DNA of 64,000 bases from Chelatococcus caeni (lineage in GTDB: Bacteria > Pseudomonadota > Alphaproteobacteria > Rhizobiales > Beijerinckiaceae): positions 124,001 through 188,000 of the forward strand of contig NZ_JACIEN010000005.1 in the NCBI RefSeq assembly GCF_014196925.1, given 5' to 3'. This document shows positions 41,782 to 50,171 of this stretch, one piece after another. The position numbers were made by a program, and so were the translations under genes. Each line of letters opens with the position of its first letter. The first letter of the stretch is position 1. Under the pieces are notes generated by a model, which was not told the DNA's origin, searched no databases, and was given only the letters and a program-made list of their open reading frames with translations.

Positions 41782-42503
41782 AGCATCGGCACCGCAGGGC
41801 CGGCGCCGAGGTGGATCCCCGCGCGCCCGGCGGCGGCGCGGATGTGCGCCTCCATCGCGGCGCGGGCGCGCTCGCCGTTCCGCTCGACGAAGGCGGCGAG
41901 GATCGCGAAATGCTCGTCGGTCGTGTCGAACAGGCTGTCGCGCGCGACCATGGGCACGCGCTGGCTCTCGGTGGTCAGCGCGTGCGTGCGGCCGTGCACC
42001 TCCTGCAGGAGGCGGTTGCCGCAATGGGCGACGACGAGGTCGTGGAAGACGGTGTCCGCCTCCGCGGCGCCGACGACATCGCCCCGCCGGGCGGCATTGC
42101 CCATGGCCTGGGCAGAGGCAGCCAGTGCCTCGCGTGCCGGCTGGGGCATGCGCGGCGCCGCGAGCAGGGCGGCGAGGCCCTCCACGGCGAGGCGCATCTC
42201 GAAGACCTCGGCGAGCGTGAAGCTTTCCCCGAAACGCCACGACGGCGCCCTCGGCCCGTCCTCGCGCGGTGCGACGAAGACGCCGCGGCCGATCTCGATC
42301 CGCACGACGCCGAGCGTCTCGAGCACGGACAGGGCCTCGCGCAGCGAGGGGCGGGATATGCCCAAATCCTGGGCAAGCGTGCGCTGGGCCGGCAACTGGT
42401 CGCCGGGGGCGAGACCGCGGGCCCGGATCATGGCCTCGATGGCCTCTGCCGTCTTCATCGGTACAGAGCGATGCTCGCGCCCGCGCGGCATGGCTGGTGT
42501 CAC
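41766..42503 (-). CDS. GntR-family transcriptional regulator, FadR/FCD subfamily
   Basis: The 245-residue regulator has an N-terminal winged HTH (APGDQLPAQRTLAQDLGISR, then PSLREALSVLETLGVVRIEI) and a C-terminal FCD domain with FEMRLAVEGLAALLA, DTVFHDLVVAHCGN and EHFAILAAFVERN. I use GTG 42503, preceded by GGGAGG; ATG 42491 is an alternative. It is divergent from the AllA-like gene and transport operon, with a GGTCAGACC site in the shared gap, so it probably represses that operon in response to a ureide or an acid. Confidence 0.88.
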   Translation of the reverse strand: MTPAMPRGREHRSVPMKTAEAIEAMIRARGLAPGDQLPAQRTLAQDLGISRPSLREALSVLETLGVVRIEIGRGVFVAPREDGPRAPSWRFGESFTLAEVFEMRLAVEGLAALLAAPRMPQPAREALAASAQAMGNAARRGDVVGAAEADTVFHDLVVAHCGNRLLQEVHGRTHALTTESQRVPMVARDSLFDTTDEHFAILAAFVERNGERARAAMEAHIRAAAGRAGIHLGAGPAVPMLQAVP

Positions 42504-42612
42504 CTTCCTGCCTCCCGTCTCATTCCTTCGCTTTGCTCCGTTGACCAATTTTCGCGCGCCGCTGCCTAGACTTGTTGCTTGAACCGGAAAGCGGCAGATC
42601 GCAGCCTTGACT

Positions 42613-42630
42613 GGTCAGACCGGTCAGTCC
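42613..42630. promoter_or_regulatory. GntR/FadR-type operator
   Basis: GGTCAGACC (42613-42621) is a 9-bp palindrome fitting the GGTNNNACC core of FadR-type regulators. It is followed at once by the imperfect repeat GGTCAGTCC (42622-42630). It lies between the divergent GntR and AllA-like genes, beside a TTGACT (42607-42612). Confidence 0.6.
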
Positions 42631-42720
42631 GGCCCGTCACCATGCTGGCCGGCACCGGGATTGGCAAGTCTGCAACATCACTCCGGAACATCAGGCCCGG
42701 AACGTGCAGCGGGGGCGGAC

Positions 42721-43347
42721 ATGAACGGCATCGCCGAGACGGGGCAGGACGCCATTTCCCCGGCGCCGGGCGTTCCGTGGCGCCCGCTGTCCGCGGCGGC
42801 CTTCGCGCCCTATGGGCGCGTCATCGACATCGGCGCGGCCGCCGTCGTGAACGAGGGCCATGCCCGGCGCCGCGACGCGCTGCTCGACCTCGAGAGCCGC
42901 GATCCGACGGCGCGGCTGTGCCTCGCCCATTTCGCCGTCTCGCCGCGGCCGGCGGGGGCCGGCATCGCCGGCCTCGAATGCCATCCCTTCTCGGCGCAGG
43001 CCTTCCTGCCGCTCGAGGATTGCGCGCCGCTCGTCGTCGTGGCGCTGGCGCGCGAGGACGGCGCCGTCGCGGCCGGGACGCTCGCCGCCTTCGTCGGCCG
43101 GCACGGCCAGGCCATCGTCTACGGGCCCGGCGTCTGGCATGCGCCGCTCACCACGGCCGACCGGCCGGCCGGATTCCTGATGGCCGTGTGGGAGGGCGAG
43201 CGCGAGCGGCTGCGCCAGGCGCGGCTCGACCGGCCTCTCCCGCTCCCCGGCCGTCCCGGGATCGTCGGCGCGGCCGCCATCGCATCCTTCATCCGATCCG
43301 CCACGAATGATCGGAGCGACAAGACCAGAGGACAGGAAGGAGTTTAG
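42721..43347 (+). CDS. Ureidoglycolate lyase (AllA) family protein
   Basis: The 208-residue cupin-fold protein has AFAPYGRVIDIGAAA near the N-terminus, HPFSAQAFLPLEDCAPLVVV, and YGPGVWHAPLTTADRPAGFL, the AllA pattern. Ureidoglycolate lyase releases urea and glyoxylate. It is longer than the usual about 160 residues because of a C-terminal Arg-rich tail, which is unusual. It starts the operon of a peptide-type importer, 3 bp before the binding-protein gene. The ATG at 42721 is chosen because no upstream extension is family-like. Confidence 0.85.
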   Translation: MNGIAETGQDAISPAPGVPWRPLSAAAFAPYGRVIDIGAAAVVNEGHARRRDALLDLESRDPTARLCLAHFAVSPRPAGAGIAGLECHPFSAQAFLPLEDCAPLVVVALAREDGAVAAGTLAAFVGRHGQAIVYGPGVWHAPLTTADRPAGFLMAVWEGERERLRQARLDRPLPLPGRPGIVGAAAIASFIRSATNDRSDKTRGQEGV

Positions 43348-43350
43348 AGC

Positions 43351-44955
43351 ATGGGTATCGGGCGACTGAGAACGGCCTTCGCCGCGGCGGTCCTGGCCGG
43401 AACGGCGCTGGCGGCCCCGGCGCTTGCCGCCGGCACGCTGCGCATCGGCATGACCGCCTCCGACATCCCGCTGACCACCGGCCAGACGGACAACGGCGGC
43501 GAGGGCATGCGCTTCATCGGCTATACGCTGTACGACGCGCTCATCAACTGGGACCTGACGAGCGCCGACAAGCCGTCAGGCCTCATCCCGGGCCTCGCCA
43601 CCGAATGGAAGGTGGACGAGGCGGACAAGACCAAGTGGACCTTCAAGATCCGCGAGGGCGTGAAGTTTCACGACGGCAGCGCGTTCACCGCCGAGGCGGC
43701 GGTGTGGAACCTCGACAAGTTGCTCGATGACAAGAGCCCGCAATACGACCCGCGCCAGGCGGCCCAGGGCAAGTCGCGCATTCCCGCCGTCGCCTCCTAC
43801 AAGGCGCTCGACAAGTACACGCTCGAGATCGTCACCAAGGAGCCCGACGCGACGCTGCCCTATCAGCTCGCCTGGATCCTGATGTCCTCGCCCGCCAACT
43901 GGGAGGCGCTCGGCAAGAGCTGGGAAGCGGTCGCCAAGAAGCCGTCCGGCACGGGGCCCTGGATGCTGGCCGACTTCGTGCCGCGCGAGCGCGCCGATCT
44001 CGTGCCGTTCAAGGACCATTGGGACCAGACCCGGGTGCCGAGGCTCGACAAGATGGTGCTCGTGCCCCTGCCGGAGCCGAACGCGCGCTCGGCCGCGCTC
44101 CTGTCCGGCCAGGTCGACTGGATCGAGGCCCCGGCGCCGGACGTCATCCCGGCGCTGACGGGGGCCGGCCACCAGATCGTCTCCAACGCCCTGCCGCACA
44201 ACTGGACGTGGCACCTGTCGCGCCTCGAGGGCTCGCCCTGGAACGACATCCGCATCCGCAAGGCGGCCAATCTCGCCATCGACCGCGAGGGCATGAAGGA
44301 GCTGCTCGGCGGCCTGATGCTCCCGGCCAAGGGCTTCTTCACGCCTGGCTCGCAGTGGTTCGGCGAGCCGACCTTCGCGGTGAAGTACGACCCCGAGGCG
44401 GCGAAGGCGCTGCTTGCGGAAGCCGGCTACGGGCCCGACAAGCGTCTCAAGGTCAAGGCGCTGATCTCGCCCTCCGGCTCCGGCCAGATGCTGCCGCTGC
44501 CGATGAACGAGTTCATCCAGCAGAACCTCGCCGAGGTCGGCATCGACGTCGAGTTCGAGGTGGTCGAATGGAACACGATGATCAACATCTGGCGCGCCGG
44601 CGCCGGACATGAGAGCGCCAAGGGCACGAAGTCGATCAACTTCAGCTATTTCATCCAGGATCCCTTCACCGGCCTCATCCGGCACCTCGCCTGCGATCTC
44701 AAACCGCCGAACGGCACCAACTGGGGCCATTACTGCGACCCGGAGATGGACGCGCTCTTCAAGGAGATCCGCACCACCTTCGACGCCGCCGCGCAGGACG
44801 AGGTGATGCGCCGCACGCATGAGAAATTCGTCGACGAGGCGCTCTTCCTGATGGTCACGCACGATGTGGCGCCGCGCGCCATGAGCACGAAGGTCAAGGG
44901 CTTCGTCCAGGCGCAGAACTGGTACCAGAACTTCGGCTCCATCACGATGGACTAA
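43351..44955 (+). CDS. ABC transporter substrate-binding protein, family 5 (peptide/opine type)
   Basis: The 534-residue periplasmic protein has a signal peptide (about 1-27, FAAAVLAGTALAAPALAA) and the family 5 body: LIPGLATEWKVDEADKTKW, FKIREGVKFHDGSAFTAEAA and IRKAANLAIDREGM. The family binds peptides, nickel, opines and other amides. With AllA and M20 genes nearby, the ligand may be a ureide or hydantoin-type compound rather than a peptide. AAGGAG lies 10 nt upstream of the ATG. Confidence 0.93.
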   Translation: MGIGRLRTAFAAAVLAGTALAAPALAAGTLRIGMTASDIPLTTGQTDNGGEGMRFIGYTLYDALINWDLTSADKPSGLIPGLATEWKVDEADKTKWTFKIREGVKFHDGSAFTAEAAVWNLDKLLDDKSPQYDPRQAAQGKSRIPAVASYKALDKYTLEIVTKEPDATLPYQLAWILMSSPANWEALGKSWEAVAKKPSGTGPWMLADFVPRERADLVPFKDHWDQTRVPRLDKMVLVPLPEPNARSAALLSGQVDWIEAPAPDVIPALTGAGHQIVSNALPHNWTWHLSRLEGSPWNDIRIRKAANLAIDREGMKELLGGLMLPAKGFFTPGSQWFGEPTFAVKYDPEAAKALLAEAGYGPDKRLKVKALISPSGSGQMLPLPMNEFIQQNLAEVGIDVEFEVVEWNTMINIWRAGAGHESAKGTKSINFSYFIQDPFTGLIRHLACDLKPPNGTNWGHYCDPEMDALFKEIRTTFDAAAQDEVMRRTHEKFVDEALFLMVTHDVAPRAMSTKVKGFVQAQNWYQNFGSITMD

Positions 44956-45056
44956 CCCCAGCGCTCCCGGCCGGCGCCATGCCGGCCGGGTCCGCCGCGC
45001 CCCTTGCTTCCGGGCATCGAACGGATGCGGCGCATCTCACGAAGGGTGGACGACGC

Positions 45057-46010
45057 ATGCTCGCTTATCTTCTCCGGCGCCTCGTCTATGTCGTCCCGGT
45101 GGCGCTCGGCGTCAGCCTGATCTGCTTCATGCTCGTGCACATCGCCCCGGGCGATCCGCTCGTGGCGGTGATGCCGCTCGACGCGACGGCCGAGCAGGAG
45201 GCCGAGATGCGCGCCGCCTACGGCTTCGACAAGCCGTTGCCGGTGCAGTTCGGCCTGTGGGTCGCCAAGGCGGCGACGGGGGATCTCGGCCGCTCCATCG
45301 CCACGGGCCGGCCGGTGGCGGGGGAGGTGATGACCGCCGTCGGCAACACCCTCGTGCTCGCGGCGGCGGCGAGCCTCATCGGCTTTCCGCTCGGGCTCCT
45401 CTTCGGCTTCGTCGCCGGCTATTTCCGTGACACCGGCGTCGACCGGGCGGTCACCGCCCTCGCCATCACCGGGGTCTCGGTGCCGAACTACTGGCTCGGC
45501 ATGGTGCTCGTCATCGTCTTTTCCGTCACGCTCGGCTGGCTGCCCGCCATGGGGGCCGGCCCCGGCGGCTCCCGCGACTGGGGCTGGGACGCAGAGCACC
45601 TGCGCTATCTCGTCCTGCCGGCGGTGACGCTCGCCGTCGTGCCCATGGGCATCGTCGCGCGCACCGTGCGCGCCCTCGTCGGTGACATCCTCTCGCAGGA
45701 ATTCGTCCAGGCGCTCTATGCCAAGGGGCTGATGCACGGCGGCGTGCTGCGCCACGTGGTGCGCAACGCCGCCCCCACGGCGCTCGCCGTCATGGGCCTG
45801 CAGCTCGGCTATCTCCTCGGCGGCTCCATCCTCATCGAGACGGTGTTCAACTGGCCGGGCACGGGCTTCCTGCTCTCCAACGCCATCTTCCAGCGTGATC
45901 TGCCGCTGTTGCAGGGCACCATCCTCGTGCTGGCGCTCTTCTTCGTCGCCGTGAACCTCCTCGTCGATCTCGCCCAGACGGTGATCGACCCGCGCATCAA
46001 GAGGACATGA
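45057..46010 (+). CDS. Peptide-type ABC transporter permease (DppB type)
   Basis: The 317-residue membrane protein has the DppB start MLAYLLRRLVYVVPVALGVS, and a GLWVAKAATGDLGRSI loop, then a permease domain with the EAA loop. ATG 45057 is chosen since the upstream frame is not family-like and GGGTGGACG precedes it. It heads the pair of permeases, overlapping the next gene by 4 nt. Confidence 0.94.
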   Translation: MLAYLLRRLVYVVPVALGVSLICFMLVHIAPGDPLVAVMPLDATAEQEAEMRAAYGFDKPLPVQFGLWVAKAATGDLGRSIATGRPVAGEVMTAVGNTLVLAAAASLIGFPLGLLFGFVAGYFRDTGVDRAVTALAITGVSVPNYWLGMVLVIVFSVTLGWLPAMGAGPGGSRDWGWDAEHLRYLVLPAVTLAVVPMGIVARTVRALVGDILSQEFVQALYAKGLMHGGVLRHVVRNAAPTALAVMGLQLGYLLGGSILIETVFNWPGTGFLLSNAIFQRDLPLLQGTILVLALFFVAVNLLVDLAQTVIDPRIKRT

Positions 46011-46894
46011 CGATGGCCGTCATCACCGAGAGCATCGTCGCCCCGGTGGAGCGCACGCAGGGCTACTGGTCGGGCGTCGCCCGCCGCTTCCGGCGCGATC
46101 CGGTCGCCGCCGGCTGCGCCGTCCTGCTCCTCCTGCTGATCCTCGCGGCGATCTTCGCGCCCTATCTCGGCCTGGCCGACCCCTATGCCGGCAGCATGGC
46201 GCGGCGCCTGCGCAGGATCGGCACGCCCGGCTTCCCGCTCGGCACGGACGAGCTCGGCCGCGACATGCTGGCCCGCCTCGTCTACGGCGGCCGGCTCACG
46301 CTCTTCCTCGGCATCACGCCGGTGGTGGCGGCCTTCTCCATCGGCACGGTACTCGGCCTCGTCGCCGGCTATGTCGGCGGGCGCACCAACACCGTCATCA
46401 TGCGCCTCGTCGACGTGTTCTTCGCCTTTCCCTCGGTGCTGCTCGCCATCGCCATCTCGGGCGCGCTCGGGGCCGGCATCGTCAACAGCCTCGTCTCGCT
46501 CACCATCGTCTTCGTGCCGCCGATCACCCGCGTCGCCGAGAGCGTCACGGCGAGCGTGCGCTCGCTCGACTATGTCGATGCCGCGCGGGCGTCCGGGGCG
46601 GGCGCCTTCACCATCGTGCGCGTGCATGTGCTCGGCAACGTGCTCGGGCCGATCTTCGTCTATGCGACGAGCCTCACCAGCGTCTCGATGATCCTCGCCG
46701 CCGGGCTCTCCTTCCTCGGCCTCGGCGTCAAGCCGCCGGAGCCGGAATGGGGCCTCATGCTCAACACCCTGCGCACGGCCATCTACATCAACCCGTGGGT
46801 GGCGGCGCTGCCGGGGCTCATGATCTTCGTCACGTCGCTCTGCCTCAATCTCGTCAGCGACGGCCTCAGGAGTGCGATGAATGTCCGCGACTGA
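46007..46894 (+). CDS. Peptide-type ABC transporter permease (DppC type)
   Basis: The 295-residue membrane protein starts MTMAVITESIVAPVER, with RRFRRDPVAAGCAVLLLLLI as the first helix and FPLGTDELGRDMLARLVYGG, the DppC signature, after it. The EAA loop VDAARASGAGAFTIVRVHVL contacts the ATPases. It overlaps the next ATPase gene by 14 nt. ATG 46013 is a possible start two codons later. Confidence 0.94.
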   Translation: MTMAVITESIVAPVERTQGYWSGVARRFRRDPVAAGCAVLLLLLILAAIFAPYLGLADPYAGSMARRLRRIGTPGFPLGTDELGRDMLARLVYGGRLTLFLGITPVVAAFSIGTVLGLVAGYVGGRTNTVIMRLVDVFFAFPSVLLAIAISGALGAGIVNSLVSLTIVFVPPITRVAESVTASVRSLDYVDAARASGAGAFTIVRVHVLGNVLGPIFVYATSLTSVSMILAAGLSFLGLGVKPPEPEWGLMLNTLRTAIYINPWVAALPGLMIFVTSLCLNLVSDGLRSAMNVRD

Positions 46895-47960
46895 CCTTGC
46901 CCCCGTCGCCCCGCTGCCCGACCGCGGCGGCCCGCAGCAGCCGCTCGTCATCGCACGCGACCTCAGGCGGCATTTCCCCATCCGCTCCGGCTTCTTCGGC
47001 CGGCGCACCGGCACGGTGCACGCCGTCGACGGCGTTTCCTTCGAGGTGGTGAAGGGCGAGACGCTCGGCATCGTCGGCGAATCCGGCTGCGGCAAGTCGA
47101 CCACGGCGCGCCTCCTCGTCGGCCTCATCGCGCTCGACGAAGGCGACATCATCTTCGACGGCGACCGCCTCGGTGACCAACTTTCGCTACGCGAGCTGCG
47201 CCGCGGCGTGCAGATGGTGTTCCAGGACAGCTACGCCTCGCTCAACCCGCGCCTCACCATCGAGGATTCCATCGCCTTCGGCCCCAAGGTGCACGGCATG
47301 GGCGAAGGGCAGGCGCGGCGGCGGGCGCGCGAGCTGCTGGCGAGTGTCGGCCTCGAGCCGGCGCGTTTTGCCGGCCGCTATCCGCACGAGCTCTCCGGCG
47401 GCCAGCGCCAGCGCGTCAACATCGCCCGGGCGCTCGCCATGGCGCCGCGCCTCGTCATCCTCGACGAGGCGGTGTCGGCCCTCGACAAGTCGGTGGAGGC
47501 GCAGGTGCTGAACCTTCTCGCCGACCTCAAGGAGGAGCGCGACCTCACCTATGTCTTCATCTCGCACGACCTCAACGTGGTGCGCTACATCTCGGACCGG
47601 GTGATGGTGATGTATCTCGGCGAGGTGGTGGAGATCGGCCCGGCGGAGGCGGTCTATGCCCGCAAGGCGCATCCCTACACGGCCGCGCTCTTCGCCGCGA
47701 TGCCGTCGATGGATCCGGATGCGCGCACCGAGGAGCCGCCCCTGGCGGGCGACCCGCCCAATCCCATCGACCCGCCCACGGGCTGCCGCTTCCACACCCG
47801 CTGCCGCTTCGCCGAAGCGGTCTGCGCGGCGGTGAAGCCGGCGCTGGCGTCCGTTCCCGGCGAGGCCCGGGGAGGGGAGGCGAGAGCGGAGGCCCACGTC
47901 GCCGCCTGCCACATGCTGGTGGCCGGCTCCGGCCATTCAGCCGCCGGAGGCGCCGCATGA
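46881..47960 (+). CDS. Peptide-type ABC transporter ATP-binding protein (DppF type)
   Basis: The 359-residue ATPase has Walker A GESGCGKSTT, signature LSGGQRQR and Walker B VILDEAVSALDKS, and the oligopeptide C-terminal zinc-finger-like block TGCRFHTRCRFAEAVC. The N-terminal RSGFFGRRTGTVHAVDGVSF is typical of the DppF/OppF subunit. It overlaps the upstream permease by 14 nt and the next ATPase by 4 nt. Confidence 0.93.
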   Translation: MSATDLAPVAPLPDRGGPQQPLVIARDLRRHFPIRSGFFGRRTGTVHAVDGVSFEVVKGETLGIVGESGCGKSTTARLLVGLIALDEGDIIFDGDRLGDQLSLRELRRGVQMVFQDSYASLNPRLTIEDSIAFGPKVHGMGEGQARRRARELLASVGLEPARFAGRYPHELSGGQRQRVNIARALAMAPRLVILDEAVSALDKSVEAQVLNLLADLKEERDLTYVFISHDLNVVRYISDRVMVMYLGEVVEIGPAEAVYARKAHPYTAALFAAMPSMDPDARTEEPPLAGDPPNPIDPPTGCRFHTRCRFAEAVCAAVKPALASVPGEARGGEARAEAHVAACHMLVAGSGHSAAGGAA

Positions 47961-48937
47961 CGAAGCCTCTCGTCGACATCCGCGACCTCAGCGTCACCTT
48001 CTCCGGCGAGCGCACGGTGCACGCCGTCAACGGCCTCGACCTCTCGCTCCCTCCCGGCGAGGTGCTCGCCATCCTTGGCGAATCCGGCTCGGGCAAGAGC
48101 GTGACGCTCAAGACGCTGCTGCGCCTGCTGCCGCCGCGCCGCACGGCCATCTCCGGCATGATCGCGGTCGACGGCGTCGACGTCCTGTCCCTCTCGGGGC
48201 GCCGGCTCGCCGATTACCGCGGCGGCACGGTCTCCATGGTCTTTCAGGAGCCGATGCTGGCGCTCGACCCCGTCTATTCCATCGGCGACCAGATCGCCGA
48301 GGCGGTGATGCGCCACGAGGGCCTCGGCCGCCGGGCGGCGATGGAGCGGGCGCTCGACATGCTGACGCGCGTGCGCATTCCCTCGCCCGAGCGACGGCTG
48401 AAGGTCTTCCCGCACGAGATGTCCGGCGGCATGCGCCAGCGCGCCATGATCGCGCTGGCGCTCGCCTGCCGGCCGAAGCTGCTGCTCGCCGACGAGCCGA
48501 CGACGGCGCTCGATGCCACGGTGCAGATCCAGATCCTGCTCCTCCTGCGCGAGCTGCAGCGCGAATTCGGCATGGGCGTCATCTTCGTCACCCACGACAT
48601 CGGCGTCGCGGTCGAGGTCGCCGACCGGATCGCGGTCATGTATGCCGGCAATGTGGTGGAGACGGGGACGGTCGCCGAGGTCATCCGCGACGCCCGCCAT
48701 CCCTATACGAAGGGCCTGCTTGCCGCGAATTTGCACGGCGCCGTCAAGGGTGCGCGGCTCGAGGCGATCCGCGGTGCGCCGCCGGCGCTCGAGAGGCCGC
48801 CCGAGGCCTGCTCCTTCGCGCCGCGGTGCGACTTCGCCGACGAGCGCTGCCGCACGGCCCCGCCGCCGATGATCGTGCCGGGGCCGGGTCGCCGCGTCGC
48901 CTGCGTTCTCGCGGACAGGCTGGAGGCGGCTGAGTAG
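47957..48937 (+). CDS. Peptide-type ABC transporter ATP-binding protein (DppD type)
   Basis: The 326-residue ATPase has Walker A GESGSGKSVT, signature MSGGMRQR and Walker B LLADEPTTALDATVQ, then the C-terminal PPEACSFAPRCDFADERC cysteine block. This is the DppD/OppD partner of the preceding ATPase. It ends the importer operon and converges, after 4 bp, on the racemase-fold gene. Confidence 0.93.
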   Translation: MTKPLVDIRDLSVTFSGERTVHAVNGLDLSLPPGEVLAILGESGSGKSVTLKTLLRLLPPRRTAISGMIAVDGVDVLSLSGRRLADYRGGTVSMVFQEPMLALDPVYSIGDQIAEAVMRHEGLGRRAAMERALDMLTRVRIPSPERRLKVFPHEMSGGMRQRAMIALALACRPKLLLADEPTTALDATVQIQILLLLRELQREFGMGVIFVTHDIGVAVEVADRIAVMYAGNVVETGTVAEVIRDARHPYTKGLLAANLHGAVKGARLEAIRGAPPALERPPEACSFAPRCDFADERCRTAPPPMIVPGPGRRVACVLADRLEAAE

Positions 48938-48941
48938 ACCT

Positions 48942-49616
48942 TCAGGCGGCCGCGGCCGACAGGGTCAGCGCCCGGCGGATGGCGGCCGGCACCGGCTCGA
49001 TGATCGGGACGGCCGAGCGGGGCGTCAGCAGCTTGGCGACGCGGGCGAGCGGCCCGCCGCCGATGATCACGGCCTCGGCGCCGTCTTCTTCGACGGAGGC
49101 ATCGACGGCCGCGGCGAGCGCCGCTTCCAGCCGGGCCGGAGCCGCGGTCAGCTCGGTCGGGTCGCCTTCCGTGAGGCGCGTGCCGCGGAACTGGGCCGTG
49201 TAGCCGAGCGCGGCCGCGCGTGCGTTGATGGCCTCGACGAGGCCGGGCGTCGTCGTGACCACGGCGAAGGGACGTCCGCCGGCGGCCGCCTCGGCCATGC
49301 CGGCTTCCCCGATGCCGATGACCGGGCAGGGCAGGGCGTCGCGCGCCGCATCGAGGCCCGGGTCGCCGAAGGCCGAGACGATCACCGCATCGACGCGCTG
49401 CCGGCCGGCCGCGATCTCGGCCGCGAGGTCCTTGGCCATCTGCGCGATGGCCTCGCCGCTCTTCGACAGGGCCGTCTGGTCGACGATCATGCGCGCGCCG
49501 AAGGGCGCCGTGCGCCCTGTTATCATGGCCGAACCCGCCGCCGCCTCGCGCGCGATGGCGACCATGGTGTCGGTCGTTGCCTCGTTCGAATTCGGATTGA
49601 AGAGGACGATGTGCAC
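48942..49616 (-). CDS. Asp/Glu/hydantoin racemase-fold protein lacking both usual cysteines
   Basis: The 224-residue protein is of the aspartate/glutamate racemase superfamily (MHIVLFNPNSNEATTDTM, VIGIGEAGMAEAA). GTG 49616 is chosen because GGGGAG lies 7 nt upstream and HIVLFNPN is the family start. At the two sites where hydantoin racemases carry catalytic cysteines, this protein has VSAFGDPGL and IIGGGPLA, so both appear missing. It could be a maleate-isomerase-like or non-racemising relative. It converges on the peptide-type importer and the ureide genes. Confidence 0.85.
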   Translation of the reverse strand: MHIVLFNPNSNEATTDTMVAIAREAAAGSAMITGRTAPFGARMIVDQTALSKSGEAIAQMAKDLAAEIAAGRQRVDAVIVSAFGDPGLDAARDALPCPVIGIGEAGMAEAAAGGRPFAVVTTTPGLVEAINARAAALGYTAQFRGTRLTEGDPTELTAAPARLEAALAAAVDASVEEDGAEAVIIGGGPLARVAKLLTPRSAVPIIEPVPAAIRRALTLSAAAA

Positions 49617-49870
49617 GTTAACTCCCCGACCTCGTCGACGCTGCCGGCGGTGCTCCGTCATGGGACGGGAGGCACCCGAAAGTGGTCCATGGGCGGGCAG
49701 GTGCAAGCCCCGTGCCGCAACGTTTTCGCGGCCCGCAGCCGGCAGGTCGGACCGCCCGCGAGCGGTGCGCCATCTATGACCGAAGATGCCGCGAGCGCAT
49801 ATTCCTTCCCCGCATGGCTTGCATGCGGCAGCAGGGATGGCGCTGCAACGGCAGCGTTGTCAGCCCGAGC

Positions 49871-49950
49871 GGTGTGGCAGCGTGCGGGCGTGGCCGTGAG
49901 CAGGTGTGGTCGCGTGCCGGTGTGGTCGCGTACAGATGTGTAGCGCAACC
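49871..49950. repeat. Five tandem copies of a degenerate 16-bp unit
   Basis: Units start at 49871, 49887, 49903, 49919 and 49935. The central two are GGTGTGGTCGCGTGCC and GGTGTGGTCGCGTACA. The outer copies differ more (GGTGTGGCAGCGTGCG, GGCGTGGCCGTGAGCA, GATGTGTAGCGCAACC). The strict 16-bp period in a non-coding region fits an iteron-like or minisatellite array. Confidence 0.7.
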
Positions 49951-49954
49951 GTTC

Positions 49955-50118
49955 CCGCCGTCATGCCCGCGCTCGTCGCGGGCATCCACGCCTTGACGTT
50001 ACAGACGCTTCAAAGGCGTGGATGGCAACAGCAGCGCGCTTTGCGCGTTGCGTCTCTTTGAAGTGACGCAAGTCGGGCAAGCCCGACTTGCGTTAGCCAA
50101 GCCCGGCCATGACGGCGG
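49955..50118. repeat. Nested palindromic mosaic element
   Basis: Outer inverted arms CCGCCGTCATG (49955-49965) and CATGACGGCGG (50108-50118) enclose two strong hairpins. One is CATCCACGCCTT (49983-49994) with AAGGCGTGGATG (50013-50024). The other is CGCAAGTCGGGC (50067-50078) with GCCCGACTTGCG (50081-50092). The layout resembles Rhizobiales intergenic mosaic elements, a non-coding repeat class. Confidence 0.75.
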
Positions 50119-50171
50119 AATGCGTTGGGCGCCGGAAATCCGACTGAACAGCACTGCTGCTGCGGCTCTCC

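Larger units (their letters stand above)
49617..50171. other. 555-bp non-coding region with repeats
   Basis: No convincing gene is present. From left to right it holds the leader of the racemase-fold gene, a five-unit 16-bp tandem repeat (49871-49950) and a nested palindromic element (49955-50118). The 3' end of the LysR gene follows. The region separates the ureide-type and D-amino-acid-type modules and may mark a join between them. Confidence 0.6.

Noticed and set aside
49871-49950. CRISPR array
   Set aside because: The 16-bp units are directly adjacent with no spacers and no cas genes are nearby.
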